Assembly (NCBI GenBank): GCA_002356635.1
Contig: CP023454.1
Location: 3,208,501 to 3,272,500 of the forward strand
Origin: Rhodobacteraceae bacterium QY30
Lineage (GTDB): Bacteria; Pseudomonadota; Alphaproteobacteria; Rhodobacterales; Rhodobacteraceae
Length of the DNA: 64,000 nucleotides
Direction of reading: 5' to 3'
The stretch's first letter is position 1. Each line of letters starts with the position of its first letter. Shown here in pieces: positions 26,675-35,796 of this stretch. Below the pieces are notes generated by a model. The model saw only the letters and a list, made by a program, of their open reading frames with translations. It searched no databases and was not told where the DNA came from. Made by a program: the position numbers and the translations under genes.

Positions 26675-28569
26675 TCTCGCGGCGGCGCGCGATGGCGGGA
26701 CTGCTGGGCAGCCTGGCGATTCCGCGGCTGGCGCTGGCCGACTCGCCGCCCGTCGACCCGAAGGCTTTTCCGGGCGATCGTCCGCGCTTGGCCGAAGGGC
26801 TGCCTCGCAATCCTCGCATCATCGATCTGCCCGGGATGGGCCGTACCACCGGGCGGCAGGGGGGCACGGTCAGGATGTTGATTACCGGACAGCGCGATGT
26901 GCGGCTGATCCCGATCTACAGCTATGCCCGCCTTGTGACTTACGCCCCGGACCTGTCGCTGCAACCCGACATCCTGGCTGCGGTCGATGTCGAGGAGGAG
27001 CGGCGCTTTACCCTTCACCTGCGCGAAGGGCACCGCTGGTCCAGCGGCGCGCCCTTCACCGCCGAGGATTTCCGCTACACCTGGGACGATGTCATCAACA
27101 ACAAGAAGCTCTACAAGGGCGGCCCACCGCCCGAGCTGATCGCGAAGGGCGAGGTGGCGCGGTTCGAGGTGATCGACGACCGGACGCTGCGCTACACCTT
27201 TGCGGCGCCGATGCCGGATTTCCTGCCGAAGCTGGCCGCACCGCTGCCCCTGATCCTGTTCATGCCCAGCGCCTATCTGAAGCAGTTCCACGCCAGCTAC
27301 GCCGATGAGAAGTCCCTCGAGGCGCTGGCCGCCGAGCAGCGGGTGGATGACTGGCGGCGGCTGCACATGAAGATGTCGCGCTCGATCCGGCCCGAGAACC
27401 CGGACCTGCCGACGCTGGAAGCCTGGATGCCCCGCACCGCGCCCCCGGCCGAACAGTTCGTGTTCGAGCGCAACCCCTATTTCCATCGAGTCGATCAGGC
27501 GGGAACGCAACTGCCCTACATCGACCGTGTCCTGCTGAATGTCTCGTCCTCGGAAGTGATCGTGGCCAAGACGGCGACGGGGGAAAGCGACCTTCAGGCG
27601 ATGCCGCTGGGCTTTCCGGATTACCCGCTTCTGAAGCGCGCCGAAAAGATGCATCCGCTGCGCGTCACGCTTTGGCGCAAGACGCAAGGTTCGGCGGTGG
27701 CGCTTTATCCGAACCTCAATTGCGCCGACCCGGTCTGGCAGGGGCTGTTCCGCGATGTGCGGATGCGGCGCGCGATGTCCGTCGCCATCAACCGCGAGGA
27801 AATCAACAAGGCGCTGTTCTTCGGCCTGGGGTCCGAAGGCGCCGATACGGTGCTGCCCGAAAGCCCGCTTTACCGCGACGACTATGCCCGCGCCTGGGCG
27901 CAGCACGACCCGGATCTGGCGAACCGCCTGCTGGACGAGCTGGGGCTGGCCGAGCGTGGCCCGGGCGGCATCCGCCAGCTGCCCAATGGCCAGCCGGCCG
28001 GGATCATCTGCGAAAGCGGCGGCGAAAGCGCGTTGGAGATCGATGTGCTGGAACTGATCCGCGATCATTTCCGCGCGGTGGGGCTGGCGCTGTACATCCG
28101 CAATTCGCAGCGCGACGTGTTCCGCAGCCGCGCCATGGCGGGATTGGTGCAACTGGCGGTCTGGACCGGCCTCGACAATGGCGTGCCGACTGCCGACATG
28201 TCGCCGCAACCGCTGGCACCCACGGCGGGCGACCAGCTGCAATGGCCGCTTTGGGGCACCCATTTCGCCGCAGGGGGGGATTCCGGCGCGGCGCCCGACC
28301 TGCCCGAGGCGGTGGAGCTTCTGAAGCTCTTGCAGGAATGGGGCGGCAGCGAAACCTCTGCCGAACGCGAGGCGGCCTGGCATCGGATGCTGGCCCTTCG
28401 CGCCGATCAGGTGTTCTCCATCGGCACGGTCAACGGCGCGCTGCAACCCATCGTCCATTCGGCCAGGGTGAAGAACGTGCCCGAAAAGGCCCTGTACGGG
28501 TTCGAACCGACCAGCCTGCTGGGCGCCTATATGCCCGACACCTTCTTCCTGGACGAGGGACAGGCATGA
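26671..28569 (+). CDS. ABC transporter substrate-binding protein (SBP family 5)
   Basis: 632 aa, the length of family 5 peptide/opine/nickel-type binding proteins. The N-terminus has a twin-arginine-like signal ([11 protein letters not shown], ending LALA). Family signatures include FTLREG-type [22 protein letters not shown] and the [21 protein letters not shown] segment. It would deliver solute to the DppBC-like permease in the inner membrane. The start ATG overlaps the upstream ATPase stop codon. The unusual length of the N-terminal lead (residues 25-60) is not assigned. Confidence 0.9.
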   Translation: MISRRRAMAGLLGSLAIPRLALADSPPVDPKAFPGDRPRLAEGLPRNPRIIDLPGMGRTTGRQGGTVRMLITGQRDVRLIPIYSYARLVTYAPDLSLQPDILAAVDVEEERRFTLHLREGHRWSSGAPFTAEDFRYTWDDVINNKKLYKGGPPPELIAKGEVARFEVIDDRTLRYTFAAPMPDFLPKLAAPLPLILFMPSAYLKQFHASYADEKSLEALAAEQRVDDWRRLHMKMSRSIRPENPDLPTLEAWMPRTAPPAEQFVFERNPYFHRVDQAGTQLPYIDRVLLNVSSSEVIVAKTATGESDLQAMPLGFPDYPLLKRAEKMHPLRVTLWRKTQGSAVALYPNLNCADPVWQGLFRDVRMRRAMSVAINREEINKALFFGLGSEGADTVLPESPLYRDDYARAWAQHDPDLANRLLDELGLAERGPGGIRQLPNGQPAGIICESGGESALEIDVLELIRDHFRAVGLALYIRNSQRDVFRSRAMAGLVQLAVWTGLDNGVPTADMSPQPLAPTAGDQLQWPLWGTHFAAGGDSGAAPDLPEAVELLKLLQEWGGSETSAEREAAWHRMLALRADQVFSIGTVNGALQPIVHSARVKNVPEKALYGFEPTSLLGAYMPDTFFLDEGQA

Positions 28570-29564
28570 TCCTTTACATCCTGCGCCGCATCCTGACGAT
28601 GATCCCGACGCTGTTCCTGATTTCGGTCCTGGTTTTCGTCATCATCGAACTGCCCCCTGGCGACTACTTCGAAAGCTATGTCGCCGAACTGAAGGCGCTG
28701 GGCGAACAGGCCGACCTGACCGAGGTCGAGCTGCTGCGCGAACGCTACGGCTTCGACCAGCCGCAATATGTGCGCTATCTGCGCTGGGCGGGCGGGATGT
28801 TGCATGGCGACTTCGGTTATTCCTTCGAATATCGCCTGCCGGTGAACGAGGTGGTGGGCGACCGGTTGTGGCTGACGGTGGTCCTGTCCACGGTGACGAT
28901 CCTGTTCACCTGGCTCATTGCCTTTCCGGTCGGCATCTATTCGGCCACGCATCAGTACAGCTGGGGCGATTACGGGCTGACGTTCCTTGGGCTTCTGGGG
29001 CTGGCAGTCCCGAACTTCATGCTGGCGCTGGTGATGATGTTCTTCGCGAACCTCTGGTTCGGCATTTCCATCGGAAACCTGATGGACGCCGAATTCCTGA
29101 ACCAACCGATGAGCTGGCAGAAGGCGCAGTCGATCCTGTCCCACATCTGGATCCCGGTCATCATCATCGGCACGGCTGGCACCGCCGCGATGATCCGGCG
29201 CCTGCGCGCGAACCTGCTGGACGAATTGCAGAAACCTTATGTCATCACCGCCCGCGCCAAGGGGCTGGCTCCGGGGAAGGTGCTGCGGAAATACCCGCTG
29301 CGGATGGCGTTGAACTTCTTCATCTCGGACATCGGCTCGATCCTGCCGGCGCTGATCTCGGGGGCCGAGGTCACGGCCATCGTCATGTCGCTGGAAACCA
29401 CCGGGCCGATGCTGATCCGCGCGCTGCAAAGCCAGGACATGTATCTGGCCGGATCCTTCCTGATGTTCCTGGCCTGCCTGACGGTGCTGGGCATCCTTGT
29501 GTCGGACATTGCGCTGGCGCTTCTGGATCCGCGGATCCGTCTGGGCGGGGGGGCCGCGAAATGA
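28566..29564 (+). CDS. ABC transporter permease, DppB-like
   Basis: 332 aa inner-membrane permease with six predicted helices. The N-terminal YILRRILTMIPTLFLISVLVF and RYGFDQPQYVRYLRWAGGMLHGDFGYSF are typical of DppB/OppB, and the coupling-helix EAA-like segment is YVITARAKGLAPGKVL. It starts with an ATG overlapping the binding-protein stop codon (ATGA) and ends with an ATGA overlap into the second permease. Confidence 0.92.
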   Translation: MILYILRRILTMIPTLFLISVLVFVIIELPPGDYFESYVAELKALGEQADLTEVELLRERYGFDQPQYVRYLRWAGGMLHGDFGYSFEYRLPVNEVVGDRLWLTVVLSTVTILFTWLIAFPVGIYSATHQYSWGDYGLTFLGLLGLAVPNFMLALVMMFFANLWFGISIGNLMDAEFLNQPMSWQKAQSILSHIWIPVIIIGTAGTAAMIRRLRANLLDELQKPYVITARAKGLAPGKVLRKYPLRMALNFFISDIGSILPALISGAEVTAIVMSLETTGPMLIRALQSQDMYLAGSFLMFLACLTVLGILVSDIALALLDPRIRLGGGAAK

Positions 29565-30745
29565 AGCAGGTGCCAGTCCGCCACGATGGCCTGCCCGCCC
29601 CGGGTGCGCCGATGCCTCATTTCGTGTCCGACCATCCGTTCGACCCCAATTCCGGCGAAGGCGCGGGCGGCGGCATGGGTGAGGCCTCGCAACTTCGGCT
29701 GATGTGGTGGCAGTTCCGCAGGCACCGGATCGCCGTCGTCTCGCTGGTCTTTCTGACGGTGATGTATGCGATGATCCTGGTGGCGGAATTCCTGGCGCCC
29801 TACCACCAGGACACCCGCAACCTTGACCAGATCTACGCCCCGCCCCAGCAGGTCCACCTGTTCCACGACGGCACCCTGGTCGGGCCTTTCGTCTATGGCC
29901 GCACGCAGACCTTGAACATGGACGAGATGCGCCGGATCTACACCGAGGACCGGACCCGGGTGCAGCCGCTTCGGTTCCTGTGCAAGGGCGATCCCTACCG
30001 GTTCTGGGGCATGATCGACGCCGACCGCCACCTGGTCTGCCCGGCCGAAGGTGGCGACCTGTTCCTTCTGGGCACCGATCGGCTGGGCCGCGACGTACTG
30101 TCGAGGATCATCTACGGCGCGCGCATCTCGCTGACGATCGGCATCCTGGGCGTCGCGATGAGCTTTGCGCTGGGCATCGTGATCGGCGGGCTGGCCGGCT
30201 ATCACGGCGGCTGGTTCGACGCGGTGACGCAGCGGGTGATCGAGGTGCTGCAATCCATCCCCTCGATCCCGCTCTGGATGGCGCTGGCCGCGGTCATCCC
30301 CGTGAGCTGGAGTCCGATCCTTGTCTACCTCGGCATCACGGTGATCCTGGGCTTGCTGGAATGGACGGGACTGGCCCGCGCGGTCCGGTCCAAGCTTCTG
30401 TCCCTGCGCGAGGAAGATTACGTCCTGGCCGCACGGCTGATGGGCGCGGGCAGCGCGCGCATCATCGGGCGGCACATGGTCCCCGGCTTCATGTCGCACC
30501 TGATCGCCTCGGCCACGCTGACCATTCCGGGAATGATCCTGGGGGAAACCGCGCTCAGCTTTCTGGGGATCGGGCTGCGTGCGCCGATCACCAGCTGGGG
30601 CATCCTTCTGACAGAAGCGCGCAGCGTCAACATCATCGCGCTTTACCCCTGGCTCATGCTGCCGGTGGTGCCGGTGATCCTGGTCATTCTGGCTTTCAAT
30701 TTCCTGGGCGACGGGTTACGCGATGCTGCCGATCCCTACAGGTAA
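29561..30745 (+). CDS. ABC transporter permease, DppC-like
   Basis: 394 aa. An N-terminal cytoplasmic tail of about 45 residues and a first helix (AVVSLVFLTVMYAMILVAEF) precede a large periplasmic loop (residues 80-170), longer than in DppC, and the DppC core with GTDRLGRDVLSRIIYGAR and the EAA-like segment DYVLAARLMGAGSARIIGRH. It forms the heteromeric channel with the DppB-like protein. It is the last gene of the ABC operon; 65 bases separate it from the glycosyltransferase genes, so read-through is possible. Confidence 0.92.
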   Translation: MKQVPVRHDGLPAPGAPMPHFVSDHPFDPNSGEGAGGGMGEASQLRLMWWQFRRHRIAVVSLVFLTVMYAMILVAEFLAPYHQDTRNLDQIYAPPQQVHLFHDGTLVGPFVYGRTQTLNMDEMRRIYTEDRTRVQPLRFLCKGDPYRFWGMIDADRHLVCPAEGGDLFLLGTDRLGRDVLSRIIYGARISLTIGILGVAMSFALGIVIGGLAGYHGGWFDAVTQRVIEVLQSIPSIPLWMALAAVIPVSWSPILVYLGITVILGLLEWTGLARAVRSKLLSLREEDYVLAARLMGAGSARIIGRHMVPGFMSHLIASATLTIPGMILGETALSFLGIGLRAPITSWGILLTEARSVNIIALYPWLMLPVVPVILVILAFNFLGDGLRDAADPYR

Positions 30746-30810
30746 CCCCCCGTCCACCCCGGGGCCCATCGCAGCCGCGCTGCGGGCCGATAGCTGAACC
30801 CGGACCTGCC

Positions 30811-32028
30811 ATGCCCCACAACCTGCGAAATCACCGCATCCTGATGTACAGCCACGACACGTTCGGGCTGGGCCACCTTCGGCGGTGCCGGACCATCGCC
30901 CATGCGCTGGTCCAGGAATATCGCGGGCTGTCGGTCCTCATCATCTCGGGCTCGCAGATCGCGGGGGCCTTCGAATACCGGTCCCGCGTGGACTTCGTGA
31001 AGATCCCCAGCGTGATCAAGCTGCGCAACGGCGAATACACTTCGGTGGCGGAACACATCGACATCCAGGACACGATCGAGATGCGCCGGGCCATCATCCA
31101 GCACACGGCAGAATCCTTCGAGCCGGATATCTTCATCGTCGACAAGGAGCCGATGGGCCTGCGCGGCGAGATCGAGGAGACGCTCGGCTGGCTGAAGGCG
31201 CGCGGCACCACCCTGGTGCTGGGCCTGCGCGATGTGATGGACGCGCCGCACCTTCTGGAGGCCGAGTGGAAGCGCAATGATGTCATGGCCAAGATCGCGC
31301 GCTACTACGACCAGATCTGGGTCTATGGCCCGCCCAGCTTCCACGATCCGCTGGCCGGGCTGGAGGTGCCGCAAGCGGTGCGCGACCGGATGGAATTCGT
31401 GGGCTTCCTGCACCGCAATTCCCGCAAGAATGCCCTGTCGCAGAACAAGCCCGACGGAGATTACATCCTGGTCACGACCGGCGGCGGCGGCGACGGCGGC
31501 GACCTGGTGGCCAATGTACTGGATGCCTACCTGGGCGATCCGACCTTCACGCAGCGCGCGCTGATCGTGCTTGGCCCCTACATGCCCGCCGACCAGCGGG
31601 CCGAGTTCACCGCCAAGGCCGAGAAGATCCCGCATGTCGAGGTGATCGAGTTCGATTCCCACATGGAAGAACTGATCGCGGGCGCCCGTGCCGTGATCGC
31701 CATGGGCGGCTACAACACCTACTGCGAAATCCTGTCCTTCGACAAACCCGCGCTGATCGTGCCCCGCACCCACCCGCGCGAGGAACAGCTTCTGCGGGCC
31801 ACGCGCGCCCTGGAACTGGGCCTGTCGGACATGCTGCACCCCGACGAGGCCCGCGATCCCGCCCGCATGGTCGCCGCGTTGCGCGCGGTCTGCCGGCGTC
31901 CGCCGCCGTCGGTCACGTCGCCCGGACTGCGGATGGAAGGACTGCCGAACATCCTGCGTCTGGTCCGCAAGGATCTGCGCCGCCGCGCCCATCCGCCTGC
32001 GTCGCCCAGCCTGCGGATAGCACCGTGA
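30811..32028 (+). CDS. Glycosyltransferase, GT28/MurG-like (first of three coupled genes)
   Basis: 405 aa GT-B protein. It begins with a glycine-rich N-terminal loop (YSHDTFGLGHLRRC) and has the C-terminal UDP-sugar-binding pattern MGGYNTYCEILSFDKPALIVP followed by HPREEQLLRA, as in MurG/GT28 C-terminal domains. The middle part has EPMGLRGEIEETLGWL. The acceptor is unknown. The ATG at 30811 lacks a strong ribosome site. The end overlaps the next glycosyltransferase by four bases (GTGA), and the third gene is coupled too, so the three proteins are probably made together. Confidence 0.85.
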   Translation: MPHNLRNHRILMYSHDTFGLGHLRRCRTIAHALVQEYRGLSVLIISGSQIAGAFEYRSRVDFVKIPSVIKLRNGEYTSVAEHIDIQDTIEMRRAIIQHTAESFEPDIFIVDKEPMGLRGEIEETLGWLKARGTTLVLGLRDVMDAPHLLEAEWKRNDVMAKIARYYDQIWVYGPPSFHDPLAGLEVPQAVRDRMEFVGFLHRNSRKNALSQNKPDGDYILVTTGGGGDGGDLVANVLDAYLGDPTFTQRALIVLGPYMPADQRAEFTAKAEKIPHVEVIEFDSHMEELIAGARAVIAMGGYNTYCEILSFDKPALIVPRTHPREEQLLRATRALELGLSDMLHPDEARDPARMVAALRAVCRRPPPSVTSPGLRMEGLPNILRLVRKDLRRRAHPPASPSLRIAP

Positions 32029-33275
32029 TCCAGACAGGACGGCGCCGCCTGGTGGTGGTGGTGAAGGGCTACCCGCGCCTTTCGGAAACCTTCATCGCCC
32101 AGGAATTGCGCGGGCTGGAACTGGCGGGGTTCGAGGTGGTCATCGTCTCTCTGCGCCATCCAACGGATTCCAAGCGGCATCCGGTGCATGATGAAATGGC
32201 GGCGCCCGTCCTTTACCTGCCCGAGTATCTTTACCAGGAGCCGCTTCGGGTGCTGAAGGGGCTTTGGACAGCCGTCCGGGCACCGGGGTTCCGCGCCACG
32301 CTGCGGTCCTTCCTGCATGACCTGCGGCGCGACTTCAGCCCCAACCGCTTTCGCCGCCTGGGCCAGGCCGCGGTCCTGGTGCGGGAATGGCCCGAGGGCG
32401 GGCATTGGCTGCACGCGCATTTCATCCACACCCCCGCATCGGTCGCCGATTATGCTGCGCAACTGATGCAGCGGGACTGGAGCATCTCGGCCCACGCCAA
32501 GGACATCTGGACCTCGCCCGACTGGGAGCTTTCGGGAAAGCTCGACCGCGCGCGTTGGACCGTGACCTGCACCCGGACGGGACACGCGCACCTGCAAGCC
32601 CTGGCGCATGAGCCGGGGCGCGTGCTTCTCAGCCACCACGGACTGAACCTGGACCGCTTCCCCGCCTTCGCCCAGGCCCGCCGGGCCCGCGACGGGCGCG
32701 ACGCGGCGGATCCGGTGCAGGTCCTCAGCGTGGGGCGGGCGGTGCCGAAGAAGGGCTATGACATCCTGCTCCGGGCGCTGGCGGCCCTGCCCCGCGAACT
32801 GCACTGGCGGTTCGACCATATTGGCGCCGGGGGTGAGGTCAGGGCCCTGAAGGCGCTGGCCAATGATCTGGGCATCTCGGGCCGATGCAACTGGAAGGGC
32901 GCGATGGACCAGACCGAGGTTCTGGCCGCCTATCGCGCCGCCGACATCTTCGCGCTTGCCAGCCGCGTCACCGTGGACGGGGACCGCGACGGGCTGCCCA
33001 ACGTCCTGGTCGAGGCCGCAAGCCAGGGGCTGGCCTGCGTGGCCAGCGATCTTTCGGGAATTCCCGAACTGATCACCTCGGGCGAAACCGGCTGGCTTGT
33101 CCCGGCGGAAGACCCGGCGGCGCTGGCAGACGCGCTGGCGAAGGCGATCACCGATCCCGCTGCCCGCGCACGGGTCGGCGCCGCCGCCGCGCGTGTGGTG
33201 CGCGACGGCTTCGACTACAACACCAGCATTGCCCGGCTGGCCCGACAATTCGACCCCGAGGATCTTCGCAGATGA
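32025..33275 (+). CDS. Glycosyltransferase family 4 (second of three coupled genes)
   Basis: 416 aa GT4-type enzyme starting at a GTG that overlaps the stop of the previous gene. The N-terminal YPRLSETFIAQELRGLELAGF and HAHFIHTPASVADYAA segments are typical of colanic-acid or exopolysaccharide GT4 enzymes; the C-terminal half has the usual SVGRAVPKKGYDILL and GLPNVLVEAASQGLACVAS patterns. It probably adds a sugar from a nucleotide donor at the cytoplasmic membrane face. It overlaps the next gene by four bases (ATGA). Confidence 0.88.
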   Translation: MIQTGRRRLVVVVKGYPRLSETFIAQELRGLELAGFEVVIVSLRHPTDSKRHPVHDEMAAPVLYLPEYLYQEPLRVLKGLWTAVRAPGFRATLRSFLHDLRRDFSPNRFRRLGQAAVLVREWPEGGHWLHAHFIHTPASVADYAAQLMQRDWSISAHAKDIWTSPDWELSGKLDRARWTVTCTRTGHAHLQALAHEPGRVLLSHHGLNLDRFPAFAQARRARDGRDAADPVQVLSVGRAVPKKGYDILLRALAALPRELHWRFDHIGAGGEVRALKALANDLGISGRCNWKGAMDQTEVLAAYRAADIFALASRVTVDGDRDGLPNVLVEAASQGLACVASDLSGIPELITSGETGWLVPAEDPAALADALAKAITDPAARARVGAAAARVVRDGFDYNTSIARLARQFDPEDLRR

Positions 33276-34426
33276 CCCAGCCGACATCCGTCCTGTTCTA
33301 TGTCCAGCACCTTCTGGGCATCGGTCACCTGGCCCGCGCCAGCCGCATTGCCCTGGCGCTGAAGAACCGGGGGATGGCCGTGACGCTGGTCACGGGCGGG
33401 CTGCCGGTGAAGGGTTTCCCAGGCCCCGAGGTCAAGCATGTAGCGCTGCCGCCGCTGGCTGTGGGGGACGGGCAGTTTTCCGGCCTTCACGATGCCGAAG
33501 GCCACCCGGCCACCCCTGCCTATCTGGAGGCGCGCCGCGATCTTCTGCTGCGCACCTTCGACAAGGTCCGGCCCGACATCGTCATCACCGAGGCGTTTCC
33601 CTTCGGCCGCCGGAAGCTGCGGTTCGAACTGATGCCCCTGATTGCCGCGATCGAAGCGCGGCAACCCCGGCCGCTGCTGGTCGTTTCGCTGCGGGACATC
33701 CTGCAGGAACGGGGCAAGCCCGAACGGGATGCGGAAACCGTGGACCTGGTGCTGCGCCATTACGACCGGGTGCTGGTCCACGGCGATCCAGCCTTTGCCG
33801 CGCTCGAGGACAGCTTCCCCCCGGCGCCCCGCATTGCGCACAAGGTGGCATACACCGGGCTGGTGGTTCCGCCCAAGCCCGCGCCGTCGCCCGAACGCCA
33901 CGACGTCGTGGTGTCGGCCGGCGGCGGCGCCGTGGGCGCGCAGCTTGTCGGTGCCGCGGTCAAGGCGGCGCGGCTTCGGCCCGATCTTGCGCGCTGGCTG
34001 GTCATCACCGGCCCGAACCTGCCCCAGGCGGACTATGACCGGCTGGAGCGGGACGCGCCGCCCAACGTCACGCTCTGCCGTTTCCGGACCGATTTCGCCA
34101 GCCTCCTGGCCTCGGCCCGGCTTTCGATTTCGCAATCGGGCTACAACACCGTGGCCGACATCCTTCAGGCCGGTTGCCGGGCGCTGCTGGTCCCGTTTGC
34201 GGCGGGGGGCGAGACAGAGCAGACCACGCGCGCACAGAAACTGGAACAGTCGGGGCGGGCCGTGATGCTGCCCGAAGCCCAACTGGACGGACCGGCCATG
34301 GCCCTGGCCATCGACCGCGCCCTGGCGCAGGATCCCGCGGCCGTGCCGGCGGAACGCGCCACCGACGGGGCGGCGCGCACGGCCGAAATCCTGGCAGAGA
34401 TGGCGGCAGACCGGCTCAGAGGGTAA
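33272..34426 (+). CDS. Glycosyltransferase, GT28/MurG-like (third of three coupled genes)
   Basis: 384 aa, homologous in layout to the first gene of the trio: glycine-rich loop QHLLGIGHLARASR at the N-terminus and SQSGYNTVADILQAGCRALLVP with GETEQTTRA at the C-terminus. The start overlaps the preceding gene by ATGA. The 3' end overlaps the converging MBL-fold gene by 11 bases. Having two related GT28-type enzymes around a GT4 enzyme in one coupled unit suggests sequential sugar additions to one acceptor (inference). Confidence 0.85.
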   Translation: MTQPTSVLFYVQHLLGIGHLARASRIALALKNRGMAVTLVTGGLPVKGFPGPEVKHVALPPLAVGDGQFSGLHDAEGHPATPAYLEARRDLLLRTFDKVRPDIVITEAFPFGRRKLRFELMPLIAAIEARQPRPLLVVSLRDILQERGKPERDAETVDLVLRHYDRVLVHGDPAFAALEDSFPPAPRIAHKVAYTGLVVPPKPAPSPERHDVVVSAGGGAVGAQLVGAAVKAARLRPDLARWLVITGPNLPQADYDRLERDAPPNVTLCRFRTDFASLLASARLSISQSGYNTVADILQAGCRALLVPFAAGGETEQTTRAQKLEQSGRAVMLPEAQLDGPAMALAIDRALAQDPAAVPAERATDGAARTAEILAEMAADRLRG

Positions 34427-35246
34427 GAACCTGGAGATCCCGGGCGCAGAAGGCACCGGGAAACAGGGCCTGCGCCTCGGCCTCGATCGCGGCCAGGGCA
34501 TCATCGGTGCGATAGGTGGCGTGGTGCAGGAAACCCACGCGCCGCGCCCCCGCGGCCTGCGCCAGCCGCACACCTTGCTGCCAGGTGGAATGGCCGTAGT
34601 GCTGGCAAAGGGTGAATTCGTCCTCGGTAAAGGTCGCGTCATACAGGAACAGGTCGGCGTCGCGGATCAGGTCGATGACCCAGGGGTCCAGCACGCCCGG
34701 TTCGTGCGCCGTATCGAAGACCATGGAAACGGACTTTCCGCCCCATTCGATCCGATAGCCGGTGGCGCCGCCCGGATGGTTCAGCGGAGCGGTGTGGATG
34801 GTGATCCCCGGATGGGGGCGAAGCGTTGCACCGACGCGAAAATCATGCGTCTTGATCCGCGCGGAATAGACTTCGGGCCCCACCGGAAAGAAGGGCGGCC
34901 GCATGAAGCCGGTCAGCATCGCGGCTGCCGAAAGTCCGCCGTCCTGCTGGCCCGACCAGAGGCTGATTGACGCATCGGCCCGGAACAGCGGCGTGAAGAA
35001 CGGCAGTCCGATCACATGGTCATAGTGATGATGGGTAAAGAACAGGTCCAGCTTCCGCCGACCCTCGGCCCACAGCGCCTCGCCCGCGGGGCGCAGGCCC
35101 GAGCCTGCGTCGAAGATCAGGCTGTGGCTGCCGCAGCGGACCTCGATGCAGATGGTGTTGCCGCCGAAGCGGGCGTAGGCGGCGCCCGAAACCGGCAGGC
35201 TGCCGCGGGCCCCCCAGATCCTGACGTCAAGGTCGCGCCGTGTCAT
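34416..35246 (-). CDS. Metallo-beta-lactamase-fold hydrolase, cyclic-phosphodiesterase-like
   Basis: 276 aa. The N-terminal RIWGARGSLPVSG, FGGNTICIEVRCG and DAGSGLRPAG segments and the metal motif THHHYDHVIGLPFF place it in the MBL group that includes class II cyclic-nucleotide phosphodiesterases and PhnP. Further likely ligands are in the NHPGGATGY, FDTAHEPG and YGHSTWQQG segments. It is the last gene of an operon after a cyclic-nucleotide-binding protein. Its real substrate is not shown by the sequence; a cyclic nucleotide is an attractive but unproven possibility. Confidence 0.83.
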   Translation of the reverse strand: MTRRDLDVRIWGARGSLPVSGAAYARFGGNTICIEVRCGSHSLIFDAGSGLRPAGEALWAEGRRKLDLFFTHHHYDHVIGLPFFTPLFRADASISLWSGQQDGGLSAAAMLTGFMRPPFFPVGPEVYSARIKTHDFRVGATLRPHPGITIHTAPLNHPGGATGYRIEWGGKSVSMVFDTAHEPGVLDPWVIDLIRDADLFLYDATFTEDEFTLCQHYGHSTWQQGVRLAQAAGARRVGFLHHATYRTDDALAAIEAEAQALFPGAFCARDLQVLTL

Positions 35247-35286
35247 GGGTCCAGCCTTTCCGCCCGTTCCTGTACGGCCCGAGGCA

Positions 35287-35790
35287 TCACCGCGCCTTTT
35301 GCGCCTGATGCTCGGCCCGTTCGGCGGTCAGTTCCGATGTCGTCTGCGCCAGTCGGCTGGCCAGCACCCGCACCACCTCGAGCGTCATTTCCGGGAAGTC
35401 GGCCAGAAGTTTCAGGAAATTCTCCTTGCTGATCCGAAGCACCTCGACCGGGGTGATGGCCCGGACCGTCGCCGTCCGCGCCACGTCACACAGGATGGCG
35501 ATTTCCCCCACTACCGAATTTTCGGCCAGTTCCGCCACCTTCACGGCACCCGCATCGGTTTCGACCAGCACATCGGCGGTGCCGTTTAGGATCACGAAGG
35601 CCGCATCGCCATCTTCGCCCTGCCGGAACAGCGCTTCGCCGCTGCGATAGCTCAGCCGGTCGGAAGTATAGGCCAGAAGCTTCAGCTTCGCCGGAGCCAT
35701 TCCGGCGAACATGGGCACCTTCTTCAGCACCTTGACTTCGTCATTCAGTTGCACGGCTGAAACTTTCCGGGACTGCGGCGGTGTTGGCAC
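35287..35790 (-). CDS. Cyclic nucleotide-binding domain protein without DNA-binding domain
   Basis: 167 aa. The beta-roll cNMP domain covers residues 20-135 and keeps the phosphate-binding cassette GEIAILCDVARTATV with the Glu and Arg that contact cAMP or cGMP. There is no helix-turn-helix, so it is not a transcription factor; the C-terminal helix (LASRLAQTTSELTAERAEHQ) could bind a partner. It starts six bases after the degenerate ABC gene and is followed by the MBL gene after 40 bases. It is probably a cAMP-responsive subunit or adaptor of the ABC protein (inference). Confidence 0.85.
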   Translation of the reverse strand: MPTPPQSRKVSAVQLNDEVKVLKKVPMFAGMAPAKLKLLAYTSDRLSYRSGEALFRQGEDGDAAFVILNGTADVLVETDAGAVKVAELAENSVVGEIAILCDVARTATVRAITPVEVLRISKENFLKLLADFPEMTLEVVRVLASRLAQTTSELTAERAEHQAQKAR

Positions 35791-35796
35791 ATGGGA

